Assembly: GCA_024509875.1 (NCBI GenBank)
Contig: JAMPIV010009930.1
Span: forward strand, 186,001-250,000
Length of the DNA stretch: 64,000 nucleotides
Source of the DNA: Oreohelix idahoensis
Taxonomy: Eukaryota; Mollusca; Gastropoda; Stylommatophora; Oreohelicidae
Direction: 5' to 3'
The translations under genes and the position numbers were made by a program. Under the pieces are notes generated by a model, which saw only the letters and a list, made by a program, of their open reading frames with translations, made no database searches and was not told the DNA's origin. Positions 36,048 through 48,310 of the stretch are shown in pieces (within the stretch, counting starts at the first letter, position 1; the number at the start of each line of letters is the position of its first letter).

Positions 36048-39000
36048 GAAACACGCCCAGGTATTTTATGTGTTCGCCACTCCGAACACGGTCACCGCGA
36101 ATGTGCACTTACTTTTTAACAATGTACTAACTTTCCCATGTACTCTATTTTCAGTTTTTGACAGTTCAAATGACTTGCTTCCAGACTAAGATGTCAAAGC
36201 CTCACTGAGAAAGTTATTTTTTTCCAGCCTTAAAATACTGATGCCCAGAGAACAATCAAGACCAGCCCACGGAGGATTTCATTATATAGTATAGTTTTGT
36301 GAAATAAAAATGACAAAACAATTGATAACACACGGTGTTACGAGTTTACAGACATTATTTAGTTACAGACATTTTCTTAATATTTAGAATGTTACACAAC
36401 CTTACCTATAACACATGTGTCACACTATTCTGTTGTAACATTCATCTCTACTTTTGAACTGATCATATTCCACGCTCCATTCACCAGACTTCTTGTCCTT
36501 GCAGCTCCAGAGTTCTGTAATTTCGCATCTTAGTGCATTTTCATGCAGACACTTTACACCAGTAGTTTTTTCTTACCTCATACTAATATTTCTGTGATCT
36601 CAATTATGCTAAACTCCTTTATATCTATCACCTTGATCAATCATACTGTTCCTACTATGACATCTGTTAACAGCATATAATTCATACCCAAAACTAGTAT
36701 TGCATGTTATGCTATCTTTCTCCACAGGATTATTTATTTTTCCAATGTACATTATTATTATTTTAGACCCAGATGTATATTAGTACTGTCAAGATTTTAA
36801 AACATTCTCCAAGATTCCATATCCCAACCTTGACTCTCTATAGTAAGATTTTCTTCACTCCACTGTTACAACATCTTTAACTTACTATTTTTCCTTTCCA
36901 CTATATTGAGACGACATTCTAGACTTGTGATCTTTTCAATCCCAATCATATTCATTCCTTGGAATTACAATCATGTTGTAATCAGGAGATCCTTGATGTA
37001 CCCTTTCCTCGCCACTTATTGACAACAGATACTGCTACAATATTCATTCTGTTCTAACCTAAACTATTACTTGCAGCCCTATTGGTTAGGATCTACTATT
37101 AGGAATATTGATAGTATCTCTAGTGTTTAGTGAATTGATTTTTATCATTCTTTCGTACTTGTGATACAAACAGCAAAGAAATCACAAGAAAAGAAAAGAA
37201 ATCACAAGAAAACAGAAAAGAAATGGAAAAGAGAAATGGAAAAAAGAAATGAAAAAGAAAAAAAATGAAAAGAGACAAAACATAACAGAAAAATGAGAAG
37301 AGAAAAACAATTGGAATGTTTTTTATAAGATGTATTATATGTTTATATGCCACCCTCACACATTTTGATGATGATAAGCCAATATTGTAAAACATTGACT
37401 GCCCTGAGGTTAGCAGCCGACATAAAAGAAAAGAGAAAATAAATCACCATTTCAGAGTGAGAAATTAGTTTTTACTCCTACTGCCCATTACCAGTCATAC
37501 CCCCACCAGCATGATCTCTGATACTCCAGCAGTATTTTGTTGATACTGCCTATGACAAGTACCCCAATGACATTTGCGCATGCTGATTTTTTGCAAATGA
37601 AAAATCCTTTGAGAGCATTAGTATATGCTAACCCCAGATTGAACAAATTGCACCTATTTGTTGATGATGCCTTTGCCCATGTTAAAGAAATAGCATTTGC
37701 ACATGCTGACTTAGCAAATGAAATACCTTTCTACAGCATTTGTATATGCTGAACCCACATTGAACACCCATTACCGGATGATAGCCACTGATGGCACATG
37801 AGAGAATGAAGCAACTGTTTAATGATGATGAAGATGCCATTTTATATTATGGTGAAATTTTATGTTGACACAACTAATGTTTTTGCTGTGCGGTTTATGC
37901 ACTTATGCTCACATTAGAATAAGATAATGAATAATTTGAGGCTGTTATGAAATAACAGAGAAAATAATTGAAATTTTTGGGTTCTATGAACATAGAACAA
38001 ATCGGAGGAATAAAATTGCCACATATGTGAACCATAAATGTATGGATCATTATTGGACAGGAGACACAAATGAATTATGATAATCCTGTGGAACCAAAAG
38101 TGTTAAGGACACAATGGAGATATCATGGGAAAAAAAAATTACTGAATAATTGCTACGCCCAGAGGTAGGGGAAATAGAGATACATCTGCATTTTTGGAGA
38201 AGATATCTCTTTGATTTTTGCTGATTGCCTTTGAACATGGTTGTATAACAAATGACTATTCCTTATCACGAATTACAGAATGTTGTACGATAGTTGAAAT
38301 AATTTGACAATTTAATATACTCATAACATACCCAGAATCACAACAACAAAAAAATACATGATTGATGAAATTGGACGTACTGAGATTTGCTCACCCCGAG
38401 GATATTGGATAAAAATAATGTTATCCCAAGGATAGACATGTCACAGATATATCATGGAGATATTATGACATAAGAACAGAATACATAGATTGGAAATGCA
38501 GCAAACTTTGTCAAGGACACCATGAAATAGACCGCCGCCCCACACGTAAGATAACTGACGGACGAGATTTTTGAATTATAAGTACCATAAGTCACCCATC
38601 TGGCTGTAGTCAGCGGATGTTACAGGCACCACATAACTCTGACTAACCTTCGACCTGCGAAGGCAGAGTTGGTGTCGAAATTTTGCACATATGTAAAAAG
38701 ACATGTTTTTGTTCATGTTTTGGTAAAGTCTAGACATTTGTGTTAATGGTTCCATAAATGATTAGTTGATATATTGTTGATAAATATTCGCAGATATAGT
38801 AAATAGACAATTAATAAGGATGTACTTCCAGTACGGAATAAGAGGAATAGGAAGGATCCACTTTGTAAATATTGGAGCACCATGAGCGATGAATTGGACT
38901 TATAGAGAAAATGGAAATGGTACACTGTATACAAGGACAACCAGAAATAATAAGGATACATAGTCGCCAGAATGCCAGGAACCTTGTCTTGAAAAAAAAA

Positions 39001-40286
39001 AAAAAGAAGAAAAATAGGAATATTAAAATGACATGTTGTATTCTGTTGATGATTGATTGAATAAGCTGATGTATGAATATTGTAGCAAAGTTAGTGCAAA
39101 GTTGATTTTTCGCAAAAGACTGGTAATAAATGATAACTGTAAGATATGGCTCACATAAGAGAATATACTTGACAGAAAACCAGAAAGAAAAAAGAAAGAT
39201 TCCAAACAATTTGAAAAAAAAAAAAAAAAAAAATGGCTGAATCATAAATGGACAGGATTATTACCAGACCTACTACCTGTATGGATATTGGAGGCAAACA
39301 TCACATATTTTGAAAAAAAAGGAATGTAATATAGAACATTCTCTACAGTGATGGACTTGGAACGAATTTATACACTTACCATTTAGAAAATGTCAATAAC
39401 CGGAAACATTCAGATAAATAAATAAGGATAAGCCATGAGGTTTTAATGCTTTTATTGTAAAAAATGATTACTTATAAAAATGATGCTGGTTATATTATCG
39501 TCTGATAAAATATGCATATTATGTCTAGAGATGTTTTCTACATGTAATAATGAGCAAGTGGCTCATTCACTAGAAAAAAAGAAAAAAAAGAAGAAGATGA
39601 TAAGTACCCATGAGAACATTGGCTATTTTATGAAAGTGGATTACCATTACCATAGGAATTGGAGATCCTGGACATTTCTTGGAATATTGCAGAGTACTTG
39701 GGAAATAGAATAAATAAGTACGCCAGGAAGAAAAGAAAAAAAAAAGATTTTTAAGTCTTGCAGACTTATATATGGAGCAAATAACAGGAACAGAAAAGAG
39801 ATAACACCCCCACCATATCTAAGAGAATGTAGTCAACTATATTTTCGAACGAAATGTAATAGATTATGATAATGCAGCCAAGTTCTGCAAATAAGATATT
39901 TTATTGTTCATTTCCCAGTGTTGCCACTCGTCACATTTTTTAGTGATGACCTTATGATTGTTTTGAAGATTTGGTTGGCAAGTGTTGCCAATTTGTAAAT
40001 TTGGTTGAAATATGTATTGATGTGAAAGATAGTTTGCATTTTTGGAGATGATGTCCATCTATAAGGCCCCTTTATAGACGACAGTCCCATATAGACATAG
40101 GAGCTCAGATGTAGGAATTTCGTTAAATATTCTGAAATATTTTTAGACTTAGAAAATTTTTGAACTTGAAAATTTTTTTTGGAAAATATTTTTGGACTTA
40201 GAAAATTTTATTGGGATAAATTTTTGTTATTGATAGTACTCAAATGTCTCCCGACGGGATACATTTGCGGAGCCCCGGGATCTATA
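36048..40286 (+). other. Non-coding 3' block inside the Gypsy element, 4.2 kb
   Basis: No frame above about 145 codons and none with a family motif; no env signature. It contains a diverged direct repeat of about 122 bp (37570-37760, CATGCTGA..GCAAATGAAA), A-rich tracts, and ends in GCGGAGCCCCGGGATCTATA just before the 3' LTR, a poor polypurine tract. It belongs to the element because it lies between the LTRs. Confidence 0.7.
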
Positions 40287-41328
40287 TGTGACAGGGAATG
40301 CGTCATTTTATGAACCTTTCCTTTATAACAAATACAGACCATAGCTTAGTGGATAGAAGTTAGTTAAAATTTAATCATAAAGTTATAATAGGAACAGACC
40401 ATAAGGAAAAGGCTAGCGTGGATTACCCTTTTTATCCAATCCTGAGACGAATAAAAAGGAGAAGCAACGCTGACCTAGATTATGAGCTGAAAATAAGCGT
40501 GTCAAGTCCCGGCTAAAAAGTCAGTTGCAGATTTTGAAGGCTAAGAGACAGACGCATATTTCTTATGCTGCAGATTTTTGAGAATTTCAAACTGTTACTA
40601 AAGGAAGTCTTTCCCCAGTTTTAGTGTGTGAATTGTGCATTTAATTCTCACAAGGAAAGGCAGTAAGTAGAGTGCTGTTAAAATACCTAAAACATTTTTC
40701 ATGTCACAAGGAAATAGCTTTTGCCTCCCGCAGCACATTGTAAAATGGATGCAAGTTATACTTTGAGTCAAAATATAGACTTTGGATTGCTAAGTAGAAC
40801 CACTAACAGTTTGGTAGAACATGAAGCTCTTCAGGAAATGAGAGAATGGTTTAATCCTCTGAGGAACTGCTAGTATGCAATTACCGCTAGCTAATATTTT
40901 GAAGGATCAAGTAGCTAAGAGTTGAAATCAGGGTAATTCACTTGATATGAACTTCCCCATGCTATGTTAATGAAAGCAATGTGCATTTGTGGATGAACGA
41001 AATATGCATACTATAAATCTTTATGCCATAATGTACATACGTTATGTTGGAATAAAAATCACGTTGAGACCAAAACAAAAGGATATTGTCTATTAAATAC
41101 TTCGCCACACACAATATTGGAAGAAAGGAAGAAATGGCTGCTGAGAAACCTATCATGTCATAATTATCTGCTCTAACTCAATACAACACCTTAGAGGATA
41201 GTCCCCGAACCTGGTTAAATCCCGTAAGACTGTAAGGGAGAAATTGAGAACTCTAGCGGTCAAGCTAGTATCTAGATCTAACACTCTCTGCAATTAAACA
41301 GCAACCCCCAATTCCCTACCCGGCCACA
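40287..41328 (+). repeat. 3' LTR of the 12-kb Gypsy element
   Basis: Pairs with 29268-30307; followed by the GTAG duplication at 41329-41332 and then by minisatellite. Confidence 0.95.
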
Positions 41329-41490
41329 GTAGGTAGTGCTATTATTTGGAAAGACATGTTTCTGTCATGTCTTTTAGGTGGCGTTATTACTTCGAAAGAC
41401 ATGTATAATGTCATAATCATATCTTTCAGCTGGATCTTTTATTTGAAAAGATATGTAATATGTTTTTGTCATTTCTTTTAGGAGGCGCCA
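41329..41490. repeat. 53-bp minisatellite, right part
   Basis: Continues the array of 28020-29263: GTAGTGCTATTATTTGGAAA, then GTCTTTTAGGTGGCGTTATT and a third diverged unit. Confidence 0.85.
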
Positions 41491-41866
41491 TTGCTGCGAT
41501 AGCAAACTTCGCTTTTAGCCTAAGTCCAAGGTTAGTGGTCAGAGCAAGAGAGAGTGTTTACAGATGAGAACTGTATACGGTTTAATGACGTGGAAGGAGA
41601 AATCAGAGATAATAAAAAGGCATATATACATGGAAGAAAGTGTGGGGTTAATGTATGAACACTTGAAGAAGTCTAAATAAGTGAGAGTCGCGAGGAAGGA
41701 AGTTTGCATGAGAGAGTTTAAAACGAAAGATGTAAATATTGTCTTGTGTTACGAATTTGAGACGTACTCAAGTAAATATAGAGGTCATTTTAGGCACTTA
41801 ACTGTATTCTGGAAACTAAATTTTCGCTAACATGATGCATGTCGTAAATGTCCCCGCCTATTTCAG
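41491..41866. other. Intronic DNA upstream of the MACPF exon
   Basis: No repeat or frame of note, except the pyrimidine-rich acceptor CCCCGCCTATTTCAG at its end. Confidence 0.4.
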
Positions 41867-42077
41867 GTTCGATAGGGCGAGGGAAGAAACAACAGTTGAA
41901 CACAAAGTATTTCAGGACAATCAGGTCACGTGTAACTTAGGACGGCAGCGATTCGCTGAGGAATTGGCTCATGCGTATTCATTCTCTGTGACTGAAAATT
42001 TTGCCGCTTCCATTTGTGAACTTCCTGCCGTATATGACAAAACTCAGTACATGCAGTTTTTGGATACTTGGGGAACT
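41867..42077 (+). CDS. MACPF/perforin-like protein, exon with the YxxFxDxWGT motif
   Basis: Acceptor CCTATTTCAG at 41866 and donor ACT/GTAAGT at 42077-42078; 211 bp, first base completing a codon, exit phase 0. It reads FDRAREETTVEHKVFQDNQV, then CNLG, SICELPAVYDKTQ and YMQFLDTWGT. The last block is the core MACPF signature, whose next residue is normally His at the start of the following exon. The reading frame is clean. That following exon (the glycine-containing hinge segment) was not found between here and 58576. Confidence 0.75.
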
Positions 42078-42324
42078 GTAAGTGTGTGTGTGTTTTGTTT
42101 AAAAAAAAACATTTGATTATAACATGGTTAAACTTTTTAAAATTTTTTTAATGTCTGAAGTGCCATGGGAGGAGATCAGAAAGGCAGCAGATGAGCTTTG
42201 TTTGCCTCCACTTGTTCGCCATCTTGGCTGAGAGTCTGTATTGTTCGTTCTAATCTTTGGCTATTCAGTGTAATTTTCTTTTTCCTTTTTGTATTTCATG
42301 TACATCATAGAAGCATTTACATGC

Positions 42325-42580
42325 CTGTTTTGGGCATGTAACTCGTCATGACTCCCTTTCGAAAACGATCCTCCATGGAACAGTCGAAGGTAAACGAAGA
42401 AGAGGAAGGCAAAGAAAATCCTGGGCTGATAACATCAAAGAATGGGCAGGGCACGGTTTTTCCACACTTGTACGCATTGCTGAGGATAGAGAGCAGTGGA
42501 GGACCCTGTCTGCTGATGCTTCTACCATGGCACCCCTACGGCCCATGACGGGTTACGGGTTGAGATGAGATGATGAGTAT
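42325..42580 (+). pseudogene. LINE 3' end fragment, RT C-terminal tail
   Basis: A clean frame of about 80 codons without ATG: FGHVTRHDSLSKTILHG, then KRRRGRQRKSWADNIKEW and EDREQWRTLSADAS, stopping at TGA beside a GATGAGATGATGAG tail. These are the usual C-terminal blocks of RT-bearing LINEs; everything 5' is missing. Confidence 0.8.
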
Positions 42581-42639
42581 TTACAATTGACTTTGGTGTG
42601 AGCTATTCAAGTCCGAAATTTTTATTTGTATGTTTATTT

Positions 42640-45600
42640 CTAGGTTGTTGTTGTTGTCGATATCCCATAGCTGCTGAGCATATCTACTCTTGGCAGCCCA
42701 ATGCCATTCTTAAAAAAGTGCAGGTTTTCTGCAGTTGTTTTAACGTTCCATATAGTGAGTTGGTGACTGTCAGAGGTGTCTGTAAAAGTTTTTTTCCTAG
42801 CGTTTGTGAGTGATGGACACTCCATGAGGAGGTGTCTGGTTGTTTCATAGGGATGAGAGCAGTGTCTACACATGGGTAGGTGCTGAGGGTTGATACGGTT
42901 TAGATGGCTATTGACTCTGGCGTGTCCTGTTCGGAACTGAAAGATAAGACTTTGATTTCTCCTGCTGAGTCTGTTTATGTTGTCGTTGTCTTTTGGGCAG
43001 GTCATTTCATTAAAGATATTTCGGCCAGTCGGCCCGTTCGCCCATCTGTTCAGCCAGATTTCCCTTGTGTTGTTTCTGAGAATCTGTTTAACTGTTCTCA
43101 TGCTGCAGGGTCTGTCCTTTTGTTGTTTAGAGGCTCCTGCTTTTGCAAGTCTATCAGCTGTCTCATTTCCAGTTAGATCACTGTGTCCAGGGATCCACTG
43201 TAGGGTTACACTGATGGAGTAGGCTGTGATCAAGTTGTGAACCGCTCTTCCTATAAGAAAAATGTCTTTGTTTTCATATGGAGTCTGTTTAAGTGCTTCC
43301 AGAACAGACATGGAGTCACTGAAGATCACTATATCTGATGGCTTTCGTTCCATAAGGTCAAACTGTTGGTGTAGTAATTCAATGGCTGTCTTGATGGCCT
43401 CAGCCTCCACTTCATAATTTGAACAATTCTCACCACAGGAGTCGCAGAACTCATAAGAGGATCCATCCAGGTACCATATGCAGACGCCGTATCCTGCAAA
43501 AGAGGTGGTCTTGAAAGCTGAACCATCTGTGTAGGCCTGTATTGCTGACGTTGGGTAGCTGTTTATGGTCTCCAAGGCACACGTCTTCAAGATTGTCGGT
43601 AGTGTTTCCTTGTTGGCCGTTTCATCTATCAGTTGTGTTTTGACAGTTGGTTGATGGAAGTTTTCCCAAGGGGGCGGTCCAAAGTATTTGTTTTCCAATT
43701 CTCTCTCTTGCGGGAGATGGTGTTTATCATTTTCCTCTTTGGCTATGTCCAGGAGAGATAGTTGTTTCAGTCTTCGTGTTTGTTTCCAAGTGTCAATAAG
43801 TACTTTGTTTGGGTGGTCTTTCTCTTGTCTCCTGTATCTTTCTACAGCTTCAGTCAATGCTCTTTTACGACTGATATCCAGCGGCTCTATATTGGCATCT
43901 ATCTCACATACGGCTGTGGGTGTTGATCTCATCCCTCCGCAAATTAACCTGAGAGCTTGGTTCTGCACACGGTCCAGAGCTGAGATGGTATTAGTACTCA
44001 CAATGGTCTGGAGGGGGAGGTTATAGTCTATCGCTGATCTCACATAGCCAAGATATAGTTGACGAAAGGTTTGTTTATCCGATCCCCAATTTGTACTAGC
44101 TAGCCGTTTGATGAGGTTTAGGCGCTTACATGCTTTTTCCCTGAGGTTGTGGATGTGTCCATCTAGTTTCAATTGTCTGTCCAGTTTTACTCCTAGATAG
44201 ACTGGGTGCTCTTCTTTTGTTAGTGTGTCCCCACTCAGTTTGATGTTGAAAGGTCTTTTTGCTATTTTGTGGCTGCGCGAGAAAGTGGTGTATACAGTTT
44301 TCTGCGTATTGATTTTTAGTTTCCACAGTTCACAATATACTGACATTGTAAGGAGAGCTCTGTTGATCTTGGCTTTTGCCAGAATGGGATATTTGTCAGT
44401 AGTCCAGATGGCAAGGTCATCGGCAAACAGCGCCTTCGACACATTCAGATGTTTGGCAAGGTCATTAATAAAGATGAGGAAAAGGGTGCAACTTAAAGGA
44501 GAGCCTTGAGGCAGTCCTTCTTCCAGCGTTCTTTTCCGTGAAATTGCACCAGCATAGTTGGTAGCTATGGTTCTATTTGTTAGGAAGGCCTGTATCTATC
44601 TAATCATTTTCCCTCCTATTCCCATTCTTCTCATCTTTAGCAAAAGTCCCTTTCTCCAAACTCTGTCGTAGGCTTGCTCAAGGTCGATGAACACAGCTAT
44701 TGTGCTTTTTCCCTCTTGAAAGCCATCCATCACATTCTGTGTAAACCTGAAGAGGGGGTCATCTGTGCGACACTTACGTCTGAAGCCTGCCTGGTTGTTG
44801 TCCAGAAGGTTCCAGCTTTCCAACCACCAGTATAGTCTGTTGTTTACCATTCTCTCGACCAGCTTGCCCAAGCATGAAGTGAGGGATATGGGCCTATAGC
44901 TTTTTGGTGTTCCTGGTGGTTTCCCTTTCTTCAATATAGGCAAGATGGTTGCTGTCAGCCATGCTGATGGTAGCTGTCCCTCGTTCCACGTTCTATTGAT
45001 GAACCATAGAAGTGTCTCTTTTGCCTTTGGCCCTAGTTGACAAATCATCTCATTTTTAATTTTATCTGGTCCTGGAGCTTTATTTTTGGCCAGTTTCCGT
45101 AGTGCCATTCTCAGTTCTTGCGGACGGAACGGATCATCGAACGCAGCCATATTGGTCTGATCTATGTTACGCGTGGATATGTTCTTTAGGAGCATTTTGT
45201 CTAGTTTCTTTCTCTGTTGTGTTTTATTTACACTGGCGTAAAAATTGTTGAAGACATCGGCTTTCTTGCTGCTTGATGTTACTTCATCACCACTTCCATC
45301 CACCATAGGTGTTGGGTTTGTCTTTTTCTTGCTTCCCTCGAGATTACTGAGGAGTCTCCAAACTTTGTTCCCTTCTCTTTTTAAATCTAATTTGTTGCAA
45401 TTTTCTTTCCAAGTCTCCCGTTTATTCTTCTTGGTGACATACCTTACTTTTGCTGTCCACCTGTTGTACTCTGTTTTATTTAGGGTGGTAGGGTATTTTT
45501 CAGCCTTCTTTCTAGCTTCTCTCCTTTCTTTGACTGCTTCAGCTGGTTCAGATGTCCAGTAAGGTTTATACTTCTTATCCTTCCCCCTTGGGATGCACTT

Positions 45601-46238
45601 TTTGGCAGCTGTTAGGATTGTGGTACACATGTTGTTGTATGTAGTATTAATGATATCAGTTCTAATGATTTGACTGAACCCAGCGTCAGTTTCTCGGCCG
45701 TAGCGGTCCCAGTCTGCTTTCCTGAAGTTCCAGGATGGTTTACACAGGGACTTCTGTGTCTTCTGTGGTGTTAAAATAGTTGTTAAAACAGGGCGGTGGT
45801 CACTTCCCACATCTTCTAAGACTTTGATGATACTATTTTCTGCTATGTCAGCTGAAAAAAATGTCAGATCTGGCCGGCTGGTCGAGCCGTGTGCCCTGTG
45901 TAGGAGTGTTGGTGGAGTTTCCAAGTTCTGCAGCAGCATTAAGTTGGTACTGCTGCACAGCTCCTCAACCTCTAGACCCCTACTGTTAAACCGCCTGTAT
46001 CCTAGAGCAGGAATGTGAGCATTAAAATCACCAGCTACGACAGTTTTCTTTAGTATGGGCTCGAACTCAGGCAGACCTTTTGATGAGGTCGGGGGACAGT
46101 AAATGTTGTGTAGTGTGTACTTGGTGCTATCTTTGCCCCATAGCTTTATTACTTGATGGTCGATATCCCCCGCAGGGTTGTTGGTTACTATGGCTTGGGT
46201 ATCATTTCTGATTAAGGTCATGATGCCTTGGCACTTCA
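42640..46238 (-). pseudogene. LINE ORF2, 3' part: endonuclease-RT-RNase H, one in-frame stop
   Basis: From the insertion site at 46238 the frame continues the AP-type endonuclease (GDFNAH, STSRPDLTFF, SDHRPV), then RT (NKAPGPDK, RPISLTSC, FIDLEQAYDRVW, LPQGSPLSC, FADDLAIW), RNase H (YTDGSAF, EAEAIKTA, FSDSMSV, WIPGHSDLTGNETADRL) and a CCHC finger (CRHCSHPYETTRHLLMEC). A TAG at 44598-44596, in a position where other members likely have Trp, divides an otherwise open 1,200-codon stretch into 46320-44596 and 44442-42640. RNase H after RT places it in the I superclade. Catalytic residues are all present. Confidence 0.9.
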
Positions 46239-46383
46239 CACGGCTGTTTGCCAGCGATCTTTTAGTTATTTCCCCTTTTCCCCCTACCGCGCTATTTATA
46301 GTCCACTTGACAGAGGTCACGTGGTCAGCTTCCTAATGGGAAAAACATGTGGCGATGTTTACTTTTGATAGGGCTTAATTAAT

Positions 46384-47140
46384 GCTTTTAGGCTACTTTA
46401 TTATTATAAATACCGGCTTTAATTTTGCGTAAAGCTAGACTAGAAATGTTAGAGTAAATTTTAGAACAAGAACAAACATTTTATCACAATTAGAACAGAA
46501 GATATAATAGTCTGAAATAGTGTAAAATTTACGTTTTTTTTATATTTTGTTATGGTTTGTTTATAATGCAATTTTTACTAAATCGGTCACAATCAACATG
46601 CATAACAAATTACAGAAATCAAAAGTAGAAAACCTGCAGAAAATGGATATCAAAGATTTGTTTTGGTTTCATGCGTCAAACATTAATTATTGAAAGTTTA
46701 AATTGCAAGTCCACATTTATTACCTTAAAATAACACATTCAATTGTCCCCAAAACATGTTTGAATTGCTTTTATGCTACTTTATTATTATAAATACCGGC
46801 TTTAATTTTGCGTAAAGCTAGACTAGAAATGTTAGAGTAAAGTTTAGAACAAGAATAAACATTTTATCACAATTAGAACAGAAGATATAATAGTCTGAAA
46901 TAGTGTAAAATTTACGTTTTTTTTATATTTTGTTATGGTTTGTTTCTAATTCAATTTACACTAAAACGGTCACAATCAACATGCATAACAAATTACAGAA
47001 ATCAAAAGTAGAAAACCTGCAGAAAATGGATATCAAAGTTTTGTTTTGGTTTCATGCGTCAAACATTAATTATTGAAAGTTTAAATTACATGTCCACATT
47101 TATAACCTTAAAATAACACACCCAATTGTCCCCAAAACAT
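46384..47140. repeat. 383-bp tandem duplication inside the transposon
   Basis: GCTACTTTATTATTATAAAT occurs at 46392 and 46775, and the two copies stay alike to CCCCAAAACATG. Only scattered substitutions separate them. Confidence 0.9.
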
Positions 47141-47161
47141 GAGAGCTAACAATTATCTCAA

Positions 47162-48310
47162 TCATATATCATGAGTTCTGATCCAGTCTGCGCAATGTTT
47201 TTCTAATATGTGCTGTTTATGAATTGTCTTACTGGGGAATAGCTTTCTGAACAAAGACATATAAGTCTCTATCGATGCTGTTATTGATTCTTTACTAATT
47301 GGTTTACTGTGTGATATTTTATTGTGTACTTTCTCAAATGCTTCTTTCAGTGAGTTGAATTGTTCTTGGGCAATAAAAGCTATGTTAGTTATATCTTGTT
47401 TGTCTGTAATTTTCAGTGTTTGTGTAATGATTGCTCTTGTAAAATCTTTATAAACTTTTTGTGTGAGATATCTGTGGCAGTGATTCCCTATAAATGCTCT
47501 GCTATTATAAGCCTGTTGTATGATTTTGTGTTTGGCTAGTACCTTGTCCAAGTGTGAGCAAACTGGACCAGACCTAGTACACATATCTTGAAACTGAAGT
47601 TTGGCCAGCGCATCTTGTGCATTTTCAAGTCTAACTTTAAAATTATCTGTCTCCTCCTTATCCTCACAAAGTTCAATACCTACCTGAAAAATTCAATTTT
47701 AGCTCCTAATTCTTCTGCCTATTTCCAGTTTCTACTAAATCTCTTCAAGTTCTTAAAAGTACTAATGGTTGCATGTATCTCTTGCGAATTCTCAAATATC
47801 TTTGCGTCTATTGTATCAGCTACCTGTTCTAGAAGTCTGTGGTGTTTCAAAACAATGCCTAATAAAATATGAAGGTAAGGAGGAGCTACATTTTCAATTT
47901 CAATCTCTAACATTGGTTTGTGTAAACAATTATGGTAATGTGCCACTTGCCTTTTATTCCCTTTCCCATATTTCATATATCTATTGTAATCTCTTATCAA
48001 CATGGCCAAACTTCTTGGTTTGCAAGTTGTATGCTCTCTGGATGTCTTTGATGAAAATGTTTGGTTTGTCTGGAGCTCAAGGAATATACCCATGTCTGTG
48101 GTGTCTCCAGCAAAACAAGGAAATAATCCCCGAATAAAAAAACAACAACTTGTTTACCATCCCACTCTAAATATTTTAGTGACTCTATCTGAGCTTTCAT
48201 GCCATTCATAAATATTTCTAAATTATCATATGTATCTCTGACTCTAGCCATTGATAAAAGGATGGTATTAGATTTAGAATTTGGTTTCTCTAAATTTACT
48301 ACCTGCATTG
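47162..48310 (-). pseudogene. Transposase remnant of the CACGG transposon, rearranged
   Basis: Three minus-strand frames follow each other: 48308-47997 (ARVRDTYDNLEIFMNGM, KYLEWDGKQVVVFLFGDY), 48093-47719 (MLIRDYNRYMKYGKGNK, PPYLHILLGIVLKHH) and 47584-47162 (KVLAKHKIIQQAYNSRAF up to HILEKHCADWIRTHDI). The motif GLSGAQGIYPCLWC expected between the first two is instead read on the plus strand at about 48055-48100, so a short internal segment is inverted. The C-terminus after WIRTHDI is missing. No intact catalytic set can be assigned. Confidence 0.7.

Larger units (their letters stand above)
29268..41328 (+). mobile_element. Complete Ty3/Gypsy element, 12,061 bp, no gag
   Basis: Two LTRs (1,040 and 1,042 bp, about six differences) begin TGTGACAGGG and end CCGGCCACA. 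GTAG at 29264-29267 and 41329-41332 is the target duplication. A primer-binding site follows the 5' LTR, and the 53-bp minisatellite flanks both sides. The interior has one pol-type frame (about 30535-36047) and 4.2 kb without genes. Between the primer-binding site and the protease DTG there are only about 300 bp, so there is no room for gag. The near-identical LTRs indicate a recent insertion. Confidence 0.95.

Noticed and set aside
38811..39245. Phe-rich minus-strand frame as a possible env-like membrane protein
   Set aside because: It arises from poly-A tracts; no signal peptide, cysteine pattern or fusion-like segment.
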